Assembly: GCA_943787295.1 (NCBI GenBank)
Contig: CALSLW010000004.1
Coordinates: forward strand, 1-64,000
Source: an uncultured Flavobacteriaceae bacterium
GTDB lineage: Bacteria; Bacteroidota; Bacteroidia; Flavobacteriales; Flavobacteriaceae
DNA: 64,000 nucleotides
Reading direction: 5' to 3'
A program made the position numbers and the translations under genes. Shown piece after piece: positions 48,187-57,655 of the stretch (position 1 is its first letter; every line of letters starts with the position of its first letter). The notes under the pieces are model-generated. The model was not told the origin of the DNA and searched no databases. It saw only the letters and a list, made by a program, of their open reading frames with translations.

Positions 48187-48378
48187 CTACCATTGTTTAA
48201 TAAAAAGCACCAAGGCATATATACTGAAAGAGATCCCTCCAAAAAATGCTGGTAAAAGCAACAGTTCTCTTAAAACTACTTCGAGCACATGAGTGATTTT
48301 TAATTGATATGCTAAATAAAACACACCGATGATAGCCCAACAAACTAGCGCAGTTAAAAAAGAAGTTTTCAGTGACAT
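48187..48378 (-). CDS. Small two-helix membrane protein
   Basis: 63 residues with two membrane spans (FLTALVCWAIIGVFYLA and LLLLPAFFGGISFSIYALVL). Preferred over a plus-strand frame covering the same DNA because of the regular hydrophobic pattern and standard ATG. No family recognised. Confidence 0.55.
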   Translation of the reverse strand: MSLKTSFLTALVCWAIIGVFYLAYQLKITHVLEVVLRELLLLPAFFGGISFSIYALVLFIKQW

Positions 48379-48481
48379 CGATTAAATGTAGTCAAATATA
48401 TTATTTCAATTCGCGTTAGTTTTATAAATTATACCACCCAATGCGTTTTGCCTACTAAAAGGATTGTTAAACTTATTAGAC

Positions 48482-48733
48482 ATGAAAACAGCGCTCTTTG
48501 TATTGCTTCTGCTTTGGGGAATTCCTAGTACTTACTTTAGGAGTAAGTTTAGAAAGCTGGTTTATCAAACAGAAGATTGGAAAATCAACCTCCGCCCTTT
48601 ATTTAAAAAAGAGCTACAAGCCTTATTTGGAAATCAATTCCCAGATGATAAGGCCTACCTTAAATTACGATTTCAATACAGGCTTTATTTGTTGATCTAT
48701 CTCCTGCTGTTTTTAGGCTATAAAATGATTTAA
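48482..48733 (+). CDS. Small membrane protein with central basic segment
   Basis: 83 residues from the ATG at 48482 (MKTALFVLLLLWGIPSTYF). One hydrophobic helix at each end (the second LYLLIYLLLFLGYKM), with a lysine- and arginine-rich middle that would stay cytosolic. Its stop overlaps the stop of the opposing gene by 4 bases. Unknown function. Confidence 0.6.
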   Translation: MKTALFVLLLLWGIPSTYFRSKFRKLVYQTEDWKINLRPLFKKELQALFGNQFPDDKAYLKLRFQYRLYLLIYLLLFLGYKMI

Positions 48734-48975
48734 CTTCCCCCTATGTAATCTTCCCATTTAAAGTGAGGGAAAAGACGTTTTAGCATTTCAACAACAGCCA
48801 AAATACCTGTCATTTCAAAAAAGACTCTAATTACTAGATCAAAAAAGCTTTGCGTAATGGCAGCATCAACAAAAACCACCCAAAAGGCTAAAAACAAATA
48901 CACTAAAAGAAAAGAAAATGACATTTGATCAAATTCTTTTCTAAGCCATTTTAAAACTTTATTGAACTTAGACAT
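48730..48975 (-). CDS. Small membrane protein, 81 residues
   Basis: Start MSKFNKVLKWLRKEFDQM is a basic amphipathic helix, followed by SFLLVYLFLAFWVVFVDAA and a second hydrophobic helix VFFEMTGILAVVEMLKRLF. The C-terminus is soluble (HFKWEDYIGGS). No family recognised. Convergent with the preceding small gene. Confidence 0.6.
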   Translation of the reverse strand: MSKFNKVLKWLRKEFDQMSFSFLLVYLFLAFWVVFVDAAITQSFFDLVIRVFFEMTGILAVVEMLKRLFPHFKWEDYIGGS

Positions 48976-49037
48976 ATTGCGTGTTTTTTGATAAAGATAA
49001 AATGAATTTCATGAAATCTTTTTGTAATTTTGAGTTA

Positions 49038-49466
49038 ATGAAAAAGAAACTGCTTTATTTATCCATGGTCTTGATTTGTTTGGCATGCCAAAAAGACAAT
49101 GAAATAAATTTTAGTTGTGATGTTGACTACGTCGAAATAATAGATGGAACTACTGCAAGAGTAGTTTTTGAAGTAACACAAGACAATACCGTCAAAAATT
49201 ATACTGTGGACAGTAATTACACTAGAAGAGAGAACGATTATATCATCGGAGATCAACTAGTGGTACTAGAGAACTTTGTAGTCGATGGGAACGAGGCCAC
49301 ATTTGACTTTTATTATGCCGAAAACTTAGGCGCTTTTTGTGCTGATCTTTTTAATGCCATTCCACCTCATGATCATGAAGCCTTTACTGCTCAAGCCGAA
49401 AAAAGTCTCACTGGAAAAGGGATTGGAAAGTGGAAAATAAAGCGGAAGAGTGCTATTTTAGAATAA
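49038..49466 (+). CDS. Lipoprotein of unknown function
   Basis: 142 residues from the ATG at 49038, chosen because it gives a compact lipoprotein signal (KKKLLYLSMVLICLACQKD; Cys near 16). The frame is open further upstream, but those starts would put the signal inside the protein. The mature part is acidic, rich in beta-type residues and carries a C-terminal basic tail (GKWKIKRKS). Unknown function. It faces the next gene with stops 1 base apart. Confidence 0.65.
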   Translation: MKKKLLYLSMVLICLACQKDNEINFSCDVDYVEIIDGTTARVVFEVTQDNTVKNYTVDSNYTRRENDYIIGDQLVVLENFVVDGNEATFDFYYAENLGAFCADLFNAIPPHDHEAFTAQAEKSLTGKGIGKWKIKRKSAILE

Positions 49467-49467
49467 T

Positions 49468-49806
49468 TTACTGCATTATTTTAAAGGCCGGTAAATTAAA
49501 TTCTCTCCCATCTGCATAAATAAAAATGGGGGTAAAATAGTTGGTCGCCTCAGAGCTTTTAAAGGCCTTTTCTAATCGGATAGCGACAAAGTCTTCTTCA
49601 AATTTTTCTAACAAACCATTTATGGATGTGCGGCATTGTGTCCAGCTTTCTTCGTCTAATTGATCTGGGTGAATGAAATTTTTGATTAACGCGCTTTTGA
49701 ATATTTCTTCTGCTTGTTGAATTCTTGAATCATGAATCACAGGGTTTTGCGCAAAAGAATTAACAACAAAACACATAAGGCAAAGAAAGGAGAATAAATT
49801 TTTCAT
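49468..49806 (-). CDS. Small secreted protein
   Basis: 112 residues from the ATG at 49806, with a signal peptide (LFSFLCLMCFVVNSFAQ) and a helical mature part (QAEEIFKSALIKNFIHPDQL). No family recognised; start at 49812 is the alternative. Confidence 0.65.
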   Translation of the reverse strand: MKNLFSFLCLMCFVVNSFAQNPVIHDSRIQQAEEIFKSALIKNFIHPDQLDEESWTQCRTSINGLLEKFEEDFVAIRLEKAFKSSEATNYFTPIFIYADGREFNLPAFKIMQ

Positions 49807-49974
49807 AAGCATTGCTTTCGCTAAATTTATAGAACCATAAACTAATTTACTGTTAAAAAGCCTATTGTAATTTTACGCAGTAACGCTTTTGCGTTGAATT
49901 TTAGGTAAATCCCCAATAAATTAATTCCCTGTTAAAGCTTTTTATAAAGATCAGATATTGTGTAGGTTTGATAC

Positions 49975-50631
49975 ATGAAACGGTTTTTCCTGTTTTACTG
50001 CACTCTATTGCTGTGTTCGATGTCTATATGGGGACAAAACGAAAACAAACCTATACAGCGTAAATTTGATGTTGACCCCGCCTCAAAATCTCTCTTAAAA
50101 ATTCCAGATAAAAACCCATTACCCAATTTTCTACAAAAAGATTTCTTATCTAAAAGCCCTCAACCTAATGCACCTAAAAAGGGCTTTGAAAAAGATATCC
50201 AAATGGGCTTTAAAGAAGAGTTTATCGATCCAGGACAAGAATACTTAGAACGTTTACAAACTCCCGAAGTAGAAAAAAACCCAGGGAATTTTAAAGTGGA
50301 TCAATATCTAGGAGATTTTAAGAGCAGTACTAAAAGTGTTAGAATTGTCTTTCGGGACCATCAACACCCCGATGGAGACCGTGTCCAAGTAAGACTCAAT
50401 GACGACATCTTTTATCCAAATATTCTCTTACTTGAAAGCTATAAAAAGCTAGATATTGAATTGATCCCAGGTTTCAATAAAATTGATTTTGTCGCTCTAA
50501 ATCAAGGAGAATCTGGTCCTAATACTGCCGAAGTTCGCGTCTATGACGATCAAGGAAACCTTATGATGGCCAATCGCTGGAACCTTGCCACAGGAACAAA
50601 AGCGACTTTTATTGTGGTTAAAGAAGAATAA
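49975..50631 (+). CDS. Secreted protein of unknown function
   Basis: 218 residues: signal peptide (FFLFYCTLLLCSMSIWGQ), a low-complexity Pro/Lys/Asp linker (residues ~22-95), then a compact beta-rich domain (~105-218) with STKSVRIVFRDHQHPDGDRV, PGFNKIDFVALNQGESGPNT and AEVRVYDDQGNLM. This C-terminal domain looks like a beta sandwich with possible metal-binding Asp and His. The box TAGGTTTG at 49963-49970 ends only 4 bases before the ATG, suggesting a near-leaderless message. I do not know the function. Confidence 0.7.
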   Translation: MKRFFLFYCTLLLCSMSIWGQNENKPIQRKFDVDPASKSLLKIPDKNPLPNFLQKDFLSKSPQPNAPKKGFEKDIQMGFKEEFIDPGQEYLERLQTPEVEKNPGNFKVDQYLGDFKSSTKSVRIVFRDHQHPDGDRVQVRLNDDIFYPNILLLESYKKLDIELIPGFNKIDFVALNQGESGPNTAEVRVYDDQGNLMMANRWNLATGTKATFIVVKEE

Positions 50632-50703
50632 ATTCTTTTAAATTTTTAACGCCCAAACAACTAAAGTTGTAAATTTAAATCTTAAACCTTAAATCTTATT
50701 ATT

Positions 50704-52752
50704 ATGAACAAACCAGTGAACACAGCTCTGCTACTTGGTGGGCTCTTTTTTGGACTCCTTGCGTGTGATTCTACATCAAAAAAAAACAGGAGGAATTGAT
50801 ATTAGCTTAATGGATACTGAAGTTCGTCCGCAAGATGACTTTTACAACTTCGTCAATGGGACTTGGATGAAAAACACCGAGATTCCAGACGATAAGACCC
50901 GTTGGGGAAGCTTTAATGAATTACGTGAAAACACCGACGCCGATGTGCTAAACATCTTAAAAGATGCCGCAAATGACCCCAATTTAGACACTGCTTCAGA
51001 TGAAAGTAAGGCGGTGCAATTATTTCAATTAATCAACGATACCATTACCCGAAACGAACAAGGCATAAAGCCCTTAAAACCGCATTTAGCCCGTATCGCA
51101 GAGATTAATTCTATCGCAGATATTCAAACTTATTTAGAAGAAACCTTACCAAAAGGAGGTCGCGCGTTATTTAGTTTTGGGGTTTCTGCAGATGCAAAAG
51201 ACAGCAATAAAAATGTCCCACAACTCTATCCCGGATCTACAGGAATAGAACGCGACTATTACCTCAAAGACGACGAGGATTCTAAAAAGATTAAAGCGGC
51301 TTATACAGAACATGTCGCCCGTATGTTTGGTTTTGTAGGCAAGTATGCCGAAGAAGCCAGCGCATTAGCCGATCAAGTAATTAAAGTGGAAACTCAATTA
51401 GCCGCTGCCCGTTTAGACAAAGTTGCGCGACGTGATCCGGCAAAACGATACAACCCTAAAAGCACAGAAGAACTAGGAGAAATTGCTACAAGCATTCGCT
51501 GGCCAAAATACTTTAGTGCTATAGGAGTAGCTGGCATCGACACTGTTGTACTCACCGATTTAGACTATTTTTCTACCCTTGATGAAGTGATGAAAAACAG
51601 TAGTATTGAAGATATCAAAGCTTATTTATGGTGGACTTTGATCGATGGTACAGCCAGTCGTTTAAGCACAGAAATGGATCGCGCTAACTGGGACTTTTAT
51701 AGCAAAACTTTCGCGGTGCCATTGCGCAAGAACCTTTGGAACAACGTTCCATTAGAACCGTTAATTGGACCTTAGGCGAAGCCTTAGGAAAACTATATGT
51801 CACGCAAAAATTTCCCCCAGAAGCAAAAGCACAAATGAAGGAATTAGTAGGAAACTTGATCAAAGCCTATGAAAGCCGCATCAATGCATTAGATTGGATG
51901 GACGATGCAACAAAAGCAAAAGCCATTGAAAAATTAACTAAGACCAATGTTAAAGTAGGCTATCCAGACAAGTGGAAAGACTACTCTTCTTTATCCTTGA
52001 CAAATGATGCTGGTGAAGCCACTTATTTTGACGCCTTAGTCAATATTGCTTCTTATGAATTTGCAGAAAATATTGCAGAATTAGGCGAGCCCGTCGACAA
52101 AAGCAAGTGGTATATGTCCCCACAAACAGTGAATGCTTATTACAATCCTGCTTATAACGAGATTGTTTTCCCAGCAGCCATTTTACAGTCTCCCTTCTTT
52201 GACTTTACTGCAGATGCTGCCGTTAACTATGGTGGAATTGGCGGTGTAATTGGTCACGAAATCTCTCACGGTTTTGACGACTCTGGTGCTGATTATGATG
52301 CAGATGGAAACCTAATCAATTGGTGGACAGAAAAAGATTTAGAAAAGTTCAACGGTTTAGGCGATCGACTAGCAGAACAATACAGTGCGATTGAAGTCTT
52401 AGAGGATACCTTTATCAATGGAAAATTCACTCTAGGAGAAAATATTGGGGATTTAGGAGGCATACATGCAGCTTTTGATGCATTAGCCTTACACCATCAA
52501 GACAATGGAAAACCAGCACCCATCGATGGCTTCTCTGCAGAAGAACGCTTCTTCTTATCCTGGGGAACCATCTGGAGAACAAAAATTCGCGATGAAGCAC
52601 TTAAAAACCAAGTGCGTACAGATCCACACTCACCGGGTTATAATCGCGCAATCCAACCCCTAAAAAACATGGATGCCTTCTATACTACATTTGATGTAAA
52701 AGAGGGAGATGACATGTACTTGTCCAAAGAGGATCGTATCTACATCTGGTAG
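50704..52752 (+). CDS. M13-family zinc metallopeptidase (neprilysin/PepO-like) lipoprotein, two frameshifts
   Basis: About 680 residues if repaired. Start ATG at 50704 with lipobox GLLAC (Cys near 21). One extra A in a nine-A run (50,777-50,785) shifts frame before TGGIDISLMDTEVRPQDDFY. One missing T near 51,708 shifts it again before GAIAQEPLEQRSIRTVNW. The N-terminal M13 domain has DDFYNFVNGTWMKNTEIP; the catalytic part has NAYYNPAYNEIVFPAAILQ, the zinc motif HEISH in GVIGHEISHGFDDSGADY, the third ligand in GENIGDLGG, and FFLSWGTIWRTK. It cleaves short secreted peptides outside the inner membrane. Both breaks are in homopolymers, so the gene is probably intact in nature. Confidence 0.88.
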
Positions 52753-52773
52753 ATCAATCAATCAATTTAAATG

Positions 52774-52805
52774 ATAAAAGCCAAGAGAATCTCCTTGGCT
52801 TTTAT
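52774..52805 (+). terminator. Rho-independent terminator of the M13 gene
   Basis: ATAAAAGCCAAG and CTTGGCTTTTAT form a 12-base-pair stem around AGAATCTC, 22 bases after the stop and 12 bases before the next ATG. Confidence 0.8.
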
Positions 52806-52816
52806 ATTTTCGTGTC

Positions 52817-54148
52817 ATGGAACCCTTTGCGAATGTATTAAATGAACTTATCGGCTCGCTAGAATGGATAATGTTAACCCTAATTCTGGGTGGAGGAATC
52901 TATTTATCACTTCAGTCAAAAGGCTATGCTTTACGGAACATAAAAAAAGGAGGGCAACTTCTTTTTCAAAAAGAAAATGACAAAGGAATTTCACGTTTTG
53001 AAGCCCTTTCTGCGGTCTTAGCGTCTACCGTTGGGCTGGGAAATATTTCTGGGGTAGCCATAGCGATTTATATGGGTGGCCCTGGCGTATTAGTCTGGAT
53101 GTGGATTACTGCTGCCTTAGGCGCAGTGATAAAATTTTACAGTTCCTCTCTTGCCGTTATGCTGCGCGAAAAAGAAAGCGATGGATCCCCGCTAGGAGGT
53201 CCCATGTATTATATGACTTTAGGCCTGCCTAAAATGGGGAAAACACTGGCTATCTGGTTTTCTTTTGCGGGTCTCTTTGGCGTACTCCCCGCTTTTACGG
53301 CCAATCAATTAACCCAGACAGTGGTCACGGTTGTTCAACCCGATCAATACCTACAACTGGGGAATCTTTATTGGAAAATCATTTTAGGAATCACCTTTGT
53401 ATTAATTGCTGCCTGGGTCATTTTGGGAGGTTTACAAAAAATTGTAAAGGTAACTGCGAAACTAGTGCCGCTAATGGTCGTGCTTTACTTTAGTATGGGT
53501 CTTTATATTTTAATTGACAATTATACCCTAGTCCTCCCTGCCTTAAACGCCATTTTTACCGAAGCTTTTAACCTCAATACCGCCGTGACAGGTGGGTTTT
53601 GGGGCCTTGTTTTAATCGGGATTCGCCGGGCCGTTTTTTCTAATGAAAGTGGGGTAGGAAACGCTCCCATGTATCACGGGCAGTCAGAAACCAAAGAACC
53701 TATACACGAAGGGCTTGTTGCCGCATTAGGACCGCTTCTAGATACCGTATTAGTCTGTTCGATTACTGGGATTATCATCATCATTAGCGGGGCTTATCTG
53801 GGGCAAGACTTAAATGGAATTGTCTTAACCCTTGAAGCCTTTAACCGTCTTTTCTTTGGCATTGGAGATCAATTGCTTTTAATCATGGTGCTTGTTTTTG
53901 GGGTCTCAACCCTCTTTACTTATTCTTATTACGGGGTAAAATGCCTTGATTTTTTAACCCAAAAAAAATGGGGATTTGTCTATAACTATATCTATTTGGG
54001 TAGTATTATTTTATCTGCCGTTGCCACAGTAGATGTGGTAATTGGGATCATTGATTTATCTTTTGCTCTCATGTGTATTCCAAATATGATCGCCATCTTA
54101 TATTTATCCCCAAAGGTGAAACAACGCATTAAAACACTTCAAGAATAA
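52817..54148 (+). CDS. Alanine/glycine:cation symporter (AGCS family)
   Basis: 443 residues, about 11 hydrophobic spans. The family's first signature appears as FEALSAVLASTVGLGNISGV with AIAIYMGGPGVLVWMW; others are GSPLGGPMYYM and IRRAVFSNESGVGNAPMYH, the conserved stretch that lines the substrate site. It imports alanine or a similar small amino acid with Na+. The C-terminal part is standard and a 39-residue protein follows after 6 bases. Confidence 0.93.
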   Translation: MEPFANVLNELIGSLEWIMLTLILGGGIYLSLQSKGYALRNIKKGGQLLFQKENDKGISRFEALSAVLASTVGLGNISGVAIAIYMGGPGVLVWMWITAALGAVIKFYSSSLAVMLREKESDGSPLGGPMYYMTLGLPKMGKTLAIWFSFAGLFGVLPAFTANQLTQTVVTVVQPDQYLQLGNLYWKIILGITFVLIAAWVILGGLQKIVKVTAKLVPLMVVLYFSMGLYILIDNYTLVLPALNAIFTEAFNLNTAVTGGFWGLVLIGIRRAVFSNESGVGNAPMYHGQSETKEPIHEGLVAALGPLLDTVLVCSITGIIIIISGAYLGQDLNGIVLTLEAFNRLFFGIGDQLLLIMVLVFGVSTLFTYSYYGVKCLDFLTQKKWGFVYNYIYLGSIILSAVATVDVVIGIIDLSFALMCIPNMIAILYLSPKVKQRIKTLQE

Positions 54149-54154
54149 TCCTTC

Positions 54155-54274
54155 ATGACCCAAAAACAATGGCTGATTTTAATGATGATTGCCGTTCCTC
54201 TTGTAGGAGTATACTTTAAGGTATTCGCGTTCTTCCTCGTGCTTCCCCTTTGGCTTTTAAAGCCAAAAAAATAA
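54155..54274 (+). CDS. Very small hydrophobic protein, 39 residues
   Basis: MTQKQWLILMMIAVPLVGVY is followed by a second hydrophobic stretch and the tail LLKPKK. One or two membrane spans. It lies 6 bases after the symporter stop, so it may be cotranslated. No family recognised. Confidence 0.45.
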   Translation: MTQKQWLILMMIAVPLVGVYFKVFAFFLVLPLWLLKPKK

Positions 54275-54362
54275 TAATGCTAGTCCTGTATTACTGGAAC
54301 TTTCCTGTTTACATTCTTCATTTTAAGGGCTTAACATAAAAGAAAATCTTTACCTTAGAAGA

Positions 54363-54821
54363 ATGAATCAAACGCAGATATTTAGAGATATCCATGGAAA
54401 TACAATTGACCCTATCGAACACACTCGAAATATTTTAGCGAAAAATCCCTTTGTCAATATCCATATTGGGACAGATTCACAAAGCATTGCAAAACAAACC
54501 CGATATATCACAGTGATTGCCTACCGCTTTGGCAATAGAGGGGTACACTATATCCTCAAAAAAAATGGGATGCCAAAAATTAAAGATTTGTGGACCCGCC
54601 TCTGGAAAGAAACAGAGATGAGTATAGACGTGGCAGAATGGATTAAAAACAGCCTAGATGTAAAAGCCGAGATTGATATGGATTACAACGAGGACGAGAG
54701 TTTTAAATCCAACAAATTGGTCAATGCTACTAGAGGCTGGGCCAACTCCCTGGGCTATAAAGTAAACATTAAACCTCACGGTCAAATTGCCACTAGAGCA
54801 GCAGATTATCATTGTAAATAA
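54363..54821 (+). CDS. YkuK-like (DUF458) RNase H-fold protein
   Basis: 152 residues, cytosolic. The block VNIHIGTDSQSIAKQTRYIT contains the family's G-T-D-S with the acidic residue of an RNase H-like core; further acidic residues in EIDMDYNEDESFKSNKL and the C-terminal block GYKVNIKPHGQIATRAADYH complete it. The family is predicted to be a nuclease; activity is not established. Monocistronic. Confidence 0.8.
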   Translation: MNQTQIFRDIHGNTIDPIEHTRNILAKNPFVNIHIGTDSQSIAKQTRYITVIAYRFGNRGVHYILKKNGMPKIKDLWTRLWKETEMSIDVAEWIKNSLDVKAEIDMDYNEDESFKSNKLVNATRGWANSLGYKVNIKPHGQIATRAADYHCK

Positions 54822-54884
54822 TCCTTAGAATCAAGCCTCTTCATTCTTGAACACCTTAAAAAGTTCAAACAATAAAGATTTTTT

Positions 54885-54892
54885 TACCTTTG
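54885..54892 (+). promoter_or_regulatory. Putative -7 box for trhO
   Basis: TACCTTTG matches TAnnTTTG exactly, 25 bases before the trhO ATG. The same octamer lies before the universal stress gene (60,539). No clear -33 element. Confidence 0.45.
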
Positions 54893-54917
54893 TCGTACAC
54901 TTAAAAACGTTTATAGC

Positions 54918-55952
54918 ATGCAACTGTACAACAAACTAAGTGCGCAAGAAAGAGCGACCATGCTTGAAGAAGCAGGGACAGAACGACTTACCTTATCGTT
55001 CTATCAATATGCGCATATTGGCAATCCTCAACTTTTTCGCGATCACCTGTTTTTAGCTTGGGACAAGCTAGAAGTACTGGGGCGTATTTATGTCGCTAAA
55101 GAAGGAATTAACGCGCAACTTTCTCTTCCTGCTCCAAGATTTGAAGCCTTTAAAACACACCTAGACAGCATTGATTTTCTTGAAGGAGTAAGGCTAAATA
55201 TTGCTGTTGAACAAGACCTAAAGTCTTTTCTTAAACTTACCATCAAAGTGCGTCAAAAAATAGTCGCAGACGGTTTAAACGACACAACATTTGATGTTAC
55301 CCAAAAAGGAAAACATGTCAATGCAGAAGAGTTTAATCAATTATTAGCCGACCCCAACACGGTCTGTGTTGACATGCGCAACCATTATGAAAGCGAGATC
55401 GGCCATTTTAAAGGAGCTGTAACCCCAGACGTAGATACTTTTAGAGAATCTTTACCCATTATCGAAGAAGATTTATCCGCTCATAAAAGTGATAAAAAAC
55501 TACTAATGTATTGCACTGGAGGAATTCGTTGCGAAAAAGCCTCTGCTTACTTTAAACACAAAGGTTTTGAAAATGTTTATCAATTAGAGGGGGGAATTAT
55601 TGAATACACCCGTCAAGTAAAAGACAATGCTCTCGAAAATAAATTTATTGGGAAAAATTTTGTCTTTGATGAACGCCGCGGAGAACGCATTACAGAAGAT
55701 GTTATTGCAAAATGTCATCAATGTGGTACCCCTTGTGACACCCATGTAAACTGTGAGAATGAAGCTTGTCATCTGCTCTTTATACAATGCGAAAGCTGCG
55801 GCGAGAAAATGCAAAACTGTTGTTCTGACCCCTGTAAAGAAACCATTCAATTGCCCATAGAAGAACAACGCGCTTTGAGAAAGGGGACCCATAACAGCAA
55901 TAAAATCTTTAAAAAAGGGCGTTCAGAAGTCTTAAAATTTAAATCGCATTAA
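54918..55952 (+). CDS. trhO: tRNA uridine(34) hydroxylase, rhodanese-domain protein TrhO (YceA)
   Basis: 344 residues. N-terminal UPF0176 domain with RIYVAKEGINAQLSLP, a rhodanese domain starting CVDMRNHYESEIGHFKGA with the active Cys199 in MYCTGGIRCEKAS, and a C-terminal cysteine-rich segment (KCHQCGTPCDTHVNC, then FIQCESCGEKMQNCCSDPC) that could bind zinc. TrhO makes 5-hydroxyuridine at the tRNA wobble position with oxygen. Length and domains match the family. Confidence 0.93.
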   Translation: MQLYNKLSAQERATMLEEAGTERLTLSFYQYAHIGNPQLFRDHLFLAWDKLEVLGRIYVAKEGINAQLSLPAPRFEAFKTHLDSIDFLEGVRLNIAVEQDLKSFLKLTIKVRQKIVADGLNDTTFDVTQKGKHVNAEEFNQLLADPNTVCVDMRNHYESEIGHFKGAVTPDVDTFRESLPIIEEDLSAHKSDKKLLMYCTGGIRCEKASAYFKHKGFENVYQLEGGIIEYTRQVKDNALENKFIGKNFVFDERRGERITEDVIAKCHQCGTPCDTHVNCENEACHLLFIQCESCGEKMQNCCSDPCKETIQLPIEEQRALRKGTHNSNKIFKKGRSEVLKFKSH

Positions 55953-56019
55953 CCTTTTTTTGGGAAGGCAGTTTTGGTAAAACCTCCTATCTTTACGAAT
56001 CAACCAAAAAAACAACTAA

Positions 56020-57174
56020 ATGGCTTGTGCTTCTTGTACTTCTACAGATGGAACCCTCCGCGGGTGTAAAAGCAACGGAACTTGTGGCACAGATAGCTGT
56101 AATAAGTTAACCGTCTTTGACTGGCTAGCAAATATGCAGTTGCCGGGCGGCGAACAAGCTTGTGATTTAGTGGAAATCCGCTTTAAAAATAGCCGCAAAG
56201 AATATTTTCGTAACGAAGCCAAACTACCCTTAAAAATCGGAGATTTAGTTACCACCCAAGCCCAAAGTGGTCACGATATCGGGATGGTTACCCTTACAGG
56301 AGAATTGGTGCGTTTTCAATTGCGTAAAAAGAAAATCAAAGAAAACAGCGAAGACATTCTTAAGGTCTATCGCATGGCAACTCAAAACGATATTGATAAA
56401 TGGCAAACTTCTCGTAATCGCGAAGCCGAAGTGCAAAAACGCGCAAGAGAAATGGCCATTTTTCTTCGCCTTGAAATGAAAATATCTGATGTTGAATTTC
56501 AAGGAGATGGCTCAAAAGCAACCTTCTATTACACCGCAGAAAATCGCGTTGACTTTCGACAATTGATTAAAGATATGGCGCAAGCCTTCAGCATTCGAAT
56601 TGAAATGCGACAAATTGGATTAAGACAAGAAGCCTCTCGTTTAGGCGGCATCGGCTCCTGTGGACGTGAACTGTGTTGCTCTACTTGGTTAACAGATTTT
56701 AGAACTGTTTCAACTGCCGCTGCACGCTACCAACAATTGTCTTTAAATCCTCAAAAATTGGCTGGTCAATGTGGTAAGTTAAAATGTTGCTTGAACTTTG
56801 AATTAGATGCTTATAGAAAAGCGTTAAAAAGCTTCCCAAAGATTGATGCAAAACTACACACCGAAAAAGGAATTGCCGTCTGTCAAAAAATAGACATCTT
56901 TAAAGGACATATGTGGTATGCTTATAAAGGCGATTGGATGACTTGGCATTTATTGAGCAACGAACAAGCCAGTGAAATTGTCAAAAAAAATAAGGCCAAT
57001 GAGCCCGTGGCAAGTTTAGAAGAATACACATTAGATCTTCCGCCAAAACAAGAAGGAAAAGTGTTTGAAAATGTTGTAGGTCAAGACAGTCTCAATCGTT
57101 TTGATCGTCCTAAAAAGAATACACGAAACAAAAAGAACAATCGCAACCGAAAGGCGCCTCAAAAAAATGAATAA
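56020..57174 (+). CDS. ricT: PSP1-domain protein RicT (YaaT)
   Basis: 384 residues. The PSP1 core holds the Cys clusters IGSCGRELCCSTW and GQCGKLKCCLNFE; a basic tail ends the protein (KKNTRNKKNNRNRKAPQKNE). An N-terminal Cys-rich stretch (MACASCTSTDGTLRGCKSNG) is unusual relative to Bacillus YaaT but common in Flavobacteriia. In Bacillus the RicT-RicA-RicF complex with Fe-S clusters supports RNA maturation. It overlaps gldH by 8 bases, a conserved neighbourhood. Confidence 0.88.
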   Translation: MACASCTSTDGTLRGCKSNGTCGTDSCNKLTVFDWLANMQLPGGEQACDLVEIRFKNSRKEYFRNEAKLPLKIGDLVTTQAQSGHDIGMVTLTGELVRFQLRKKKIKENSEDILKVYRMATQNDIDKWQTSRNREAEVQKRAREMAIFLRLEMKISDVEFQGDGSKATFYYTAENRVDFRQLIKDMAQAFSIRIEMRQIGLRQEASRLGGIGSCGRELCCSTWLTDFRTVSTAAARYQQLSLNPQKLAGQCGKLKCCLNFELDAYRKALKSFPKIDAKLHTEKGIAVCQKIDIFKGHMWYAYKGDWMTWHLLSNEQASEIVKKNKANEPVASLEEYTLDLPPKQEGKVFENVVGQDSLNRFDRPKKNTRNKKNNRNRKAPQKNE

Positions 57175-57652
57175 CAATTGGGTTCTTATCAGTCTTATAC
57201 TCCTCTTATTATCTACTGCTTGTGGAGGAGAAGACACTTTGTATAGAATAGATCAAAATACCCCTAACGGATGGAAAATAGATCAACCCCTTATATTTGA
57301 ACTTGAAGAAGAACTGTCAACTGCTGTTGACTTGTACATTCATGTTCGCAATAATCAATCCTACCCTTTTTCAAATATCTTTTTAATTGCTAGTATTAAA
57401 AGCAACGATTCTCTGATAGAACGCGACACCTTAGAGTTTGCGATGGCAAAGCCTAATGGAGAGTGGCTAGGAAGCGGTTTTTCTTCTGTAAAAGAAAGTA
57501 AATTATGGTGGAAAGAAAACTGGCAACCGCAAACAACAGCTCCTTACACTATTGAAATTGCTCAGGCAAATCGAGTGAATGGGAGAGAAAAAGCAGCCCC
57601 TCAACTAGAAGGGATTATATCAGTAGGTTTATCCATTAGTGCAAGAGAATAA
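57167..57652 (+). CDS. gldH: Gliding motility lipoprotein GldH
   Basis: 161 residues with lipobox LLLLSTAC (Cys near 18). The mature part begins GEDTLYRIDQNTPNGWKIDQ and contains LYIHVRNNQSYPFSNIFLI and EFAMAKPNGEWLGSGF, the pattern of GldH, a lipoprotein required for flavobacterial gliding. It starts inside the ricT end and the PBP1A gene follows 3 bases later; this ricT-gldH-PBP1A order supports the call. Confidence 0.88.
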   Translation: MNNNWVLISLILLLLSTACGGEDTLYRIDQNTPNGWKIDQPLIFELEEELSTAVDLYIHVRNNQSYPFSNIFLIASIKSNDSLIERDTLEFAMAKPNGEWLGSGFSSVKESKLWWKENWQPQTTAPYTIEIAQANRVNGREKAAPQLEGIISVGLSISARE

Positions 57653-57655
57653 TCC

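Noticed and set aside
48040..48255. Plus-strand 71-codon frame overlapping the structured element
   Set aside because: It begins inside the closing stem of the RNA-like element and overlaps the better minus-strand membrane protein; no recognisable composition of a real protein.
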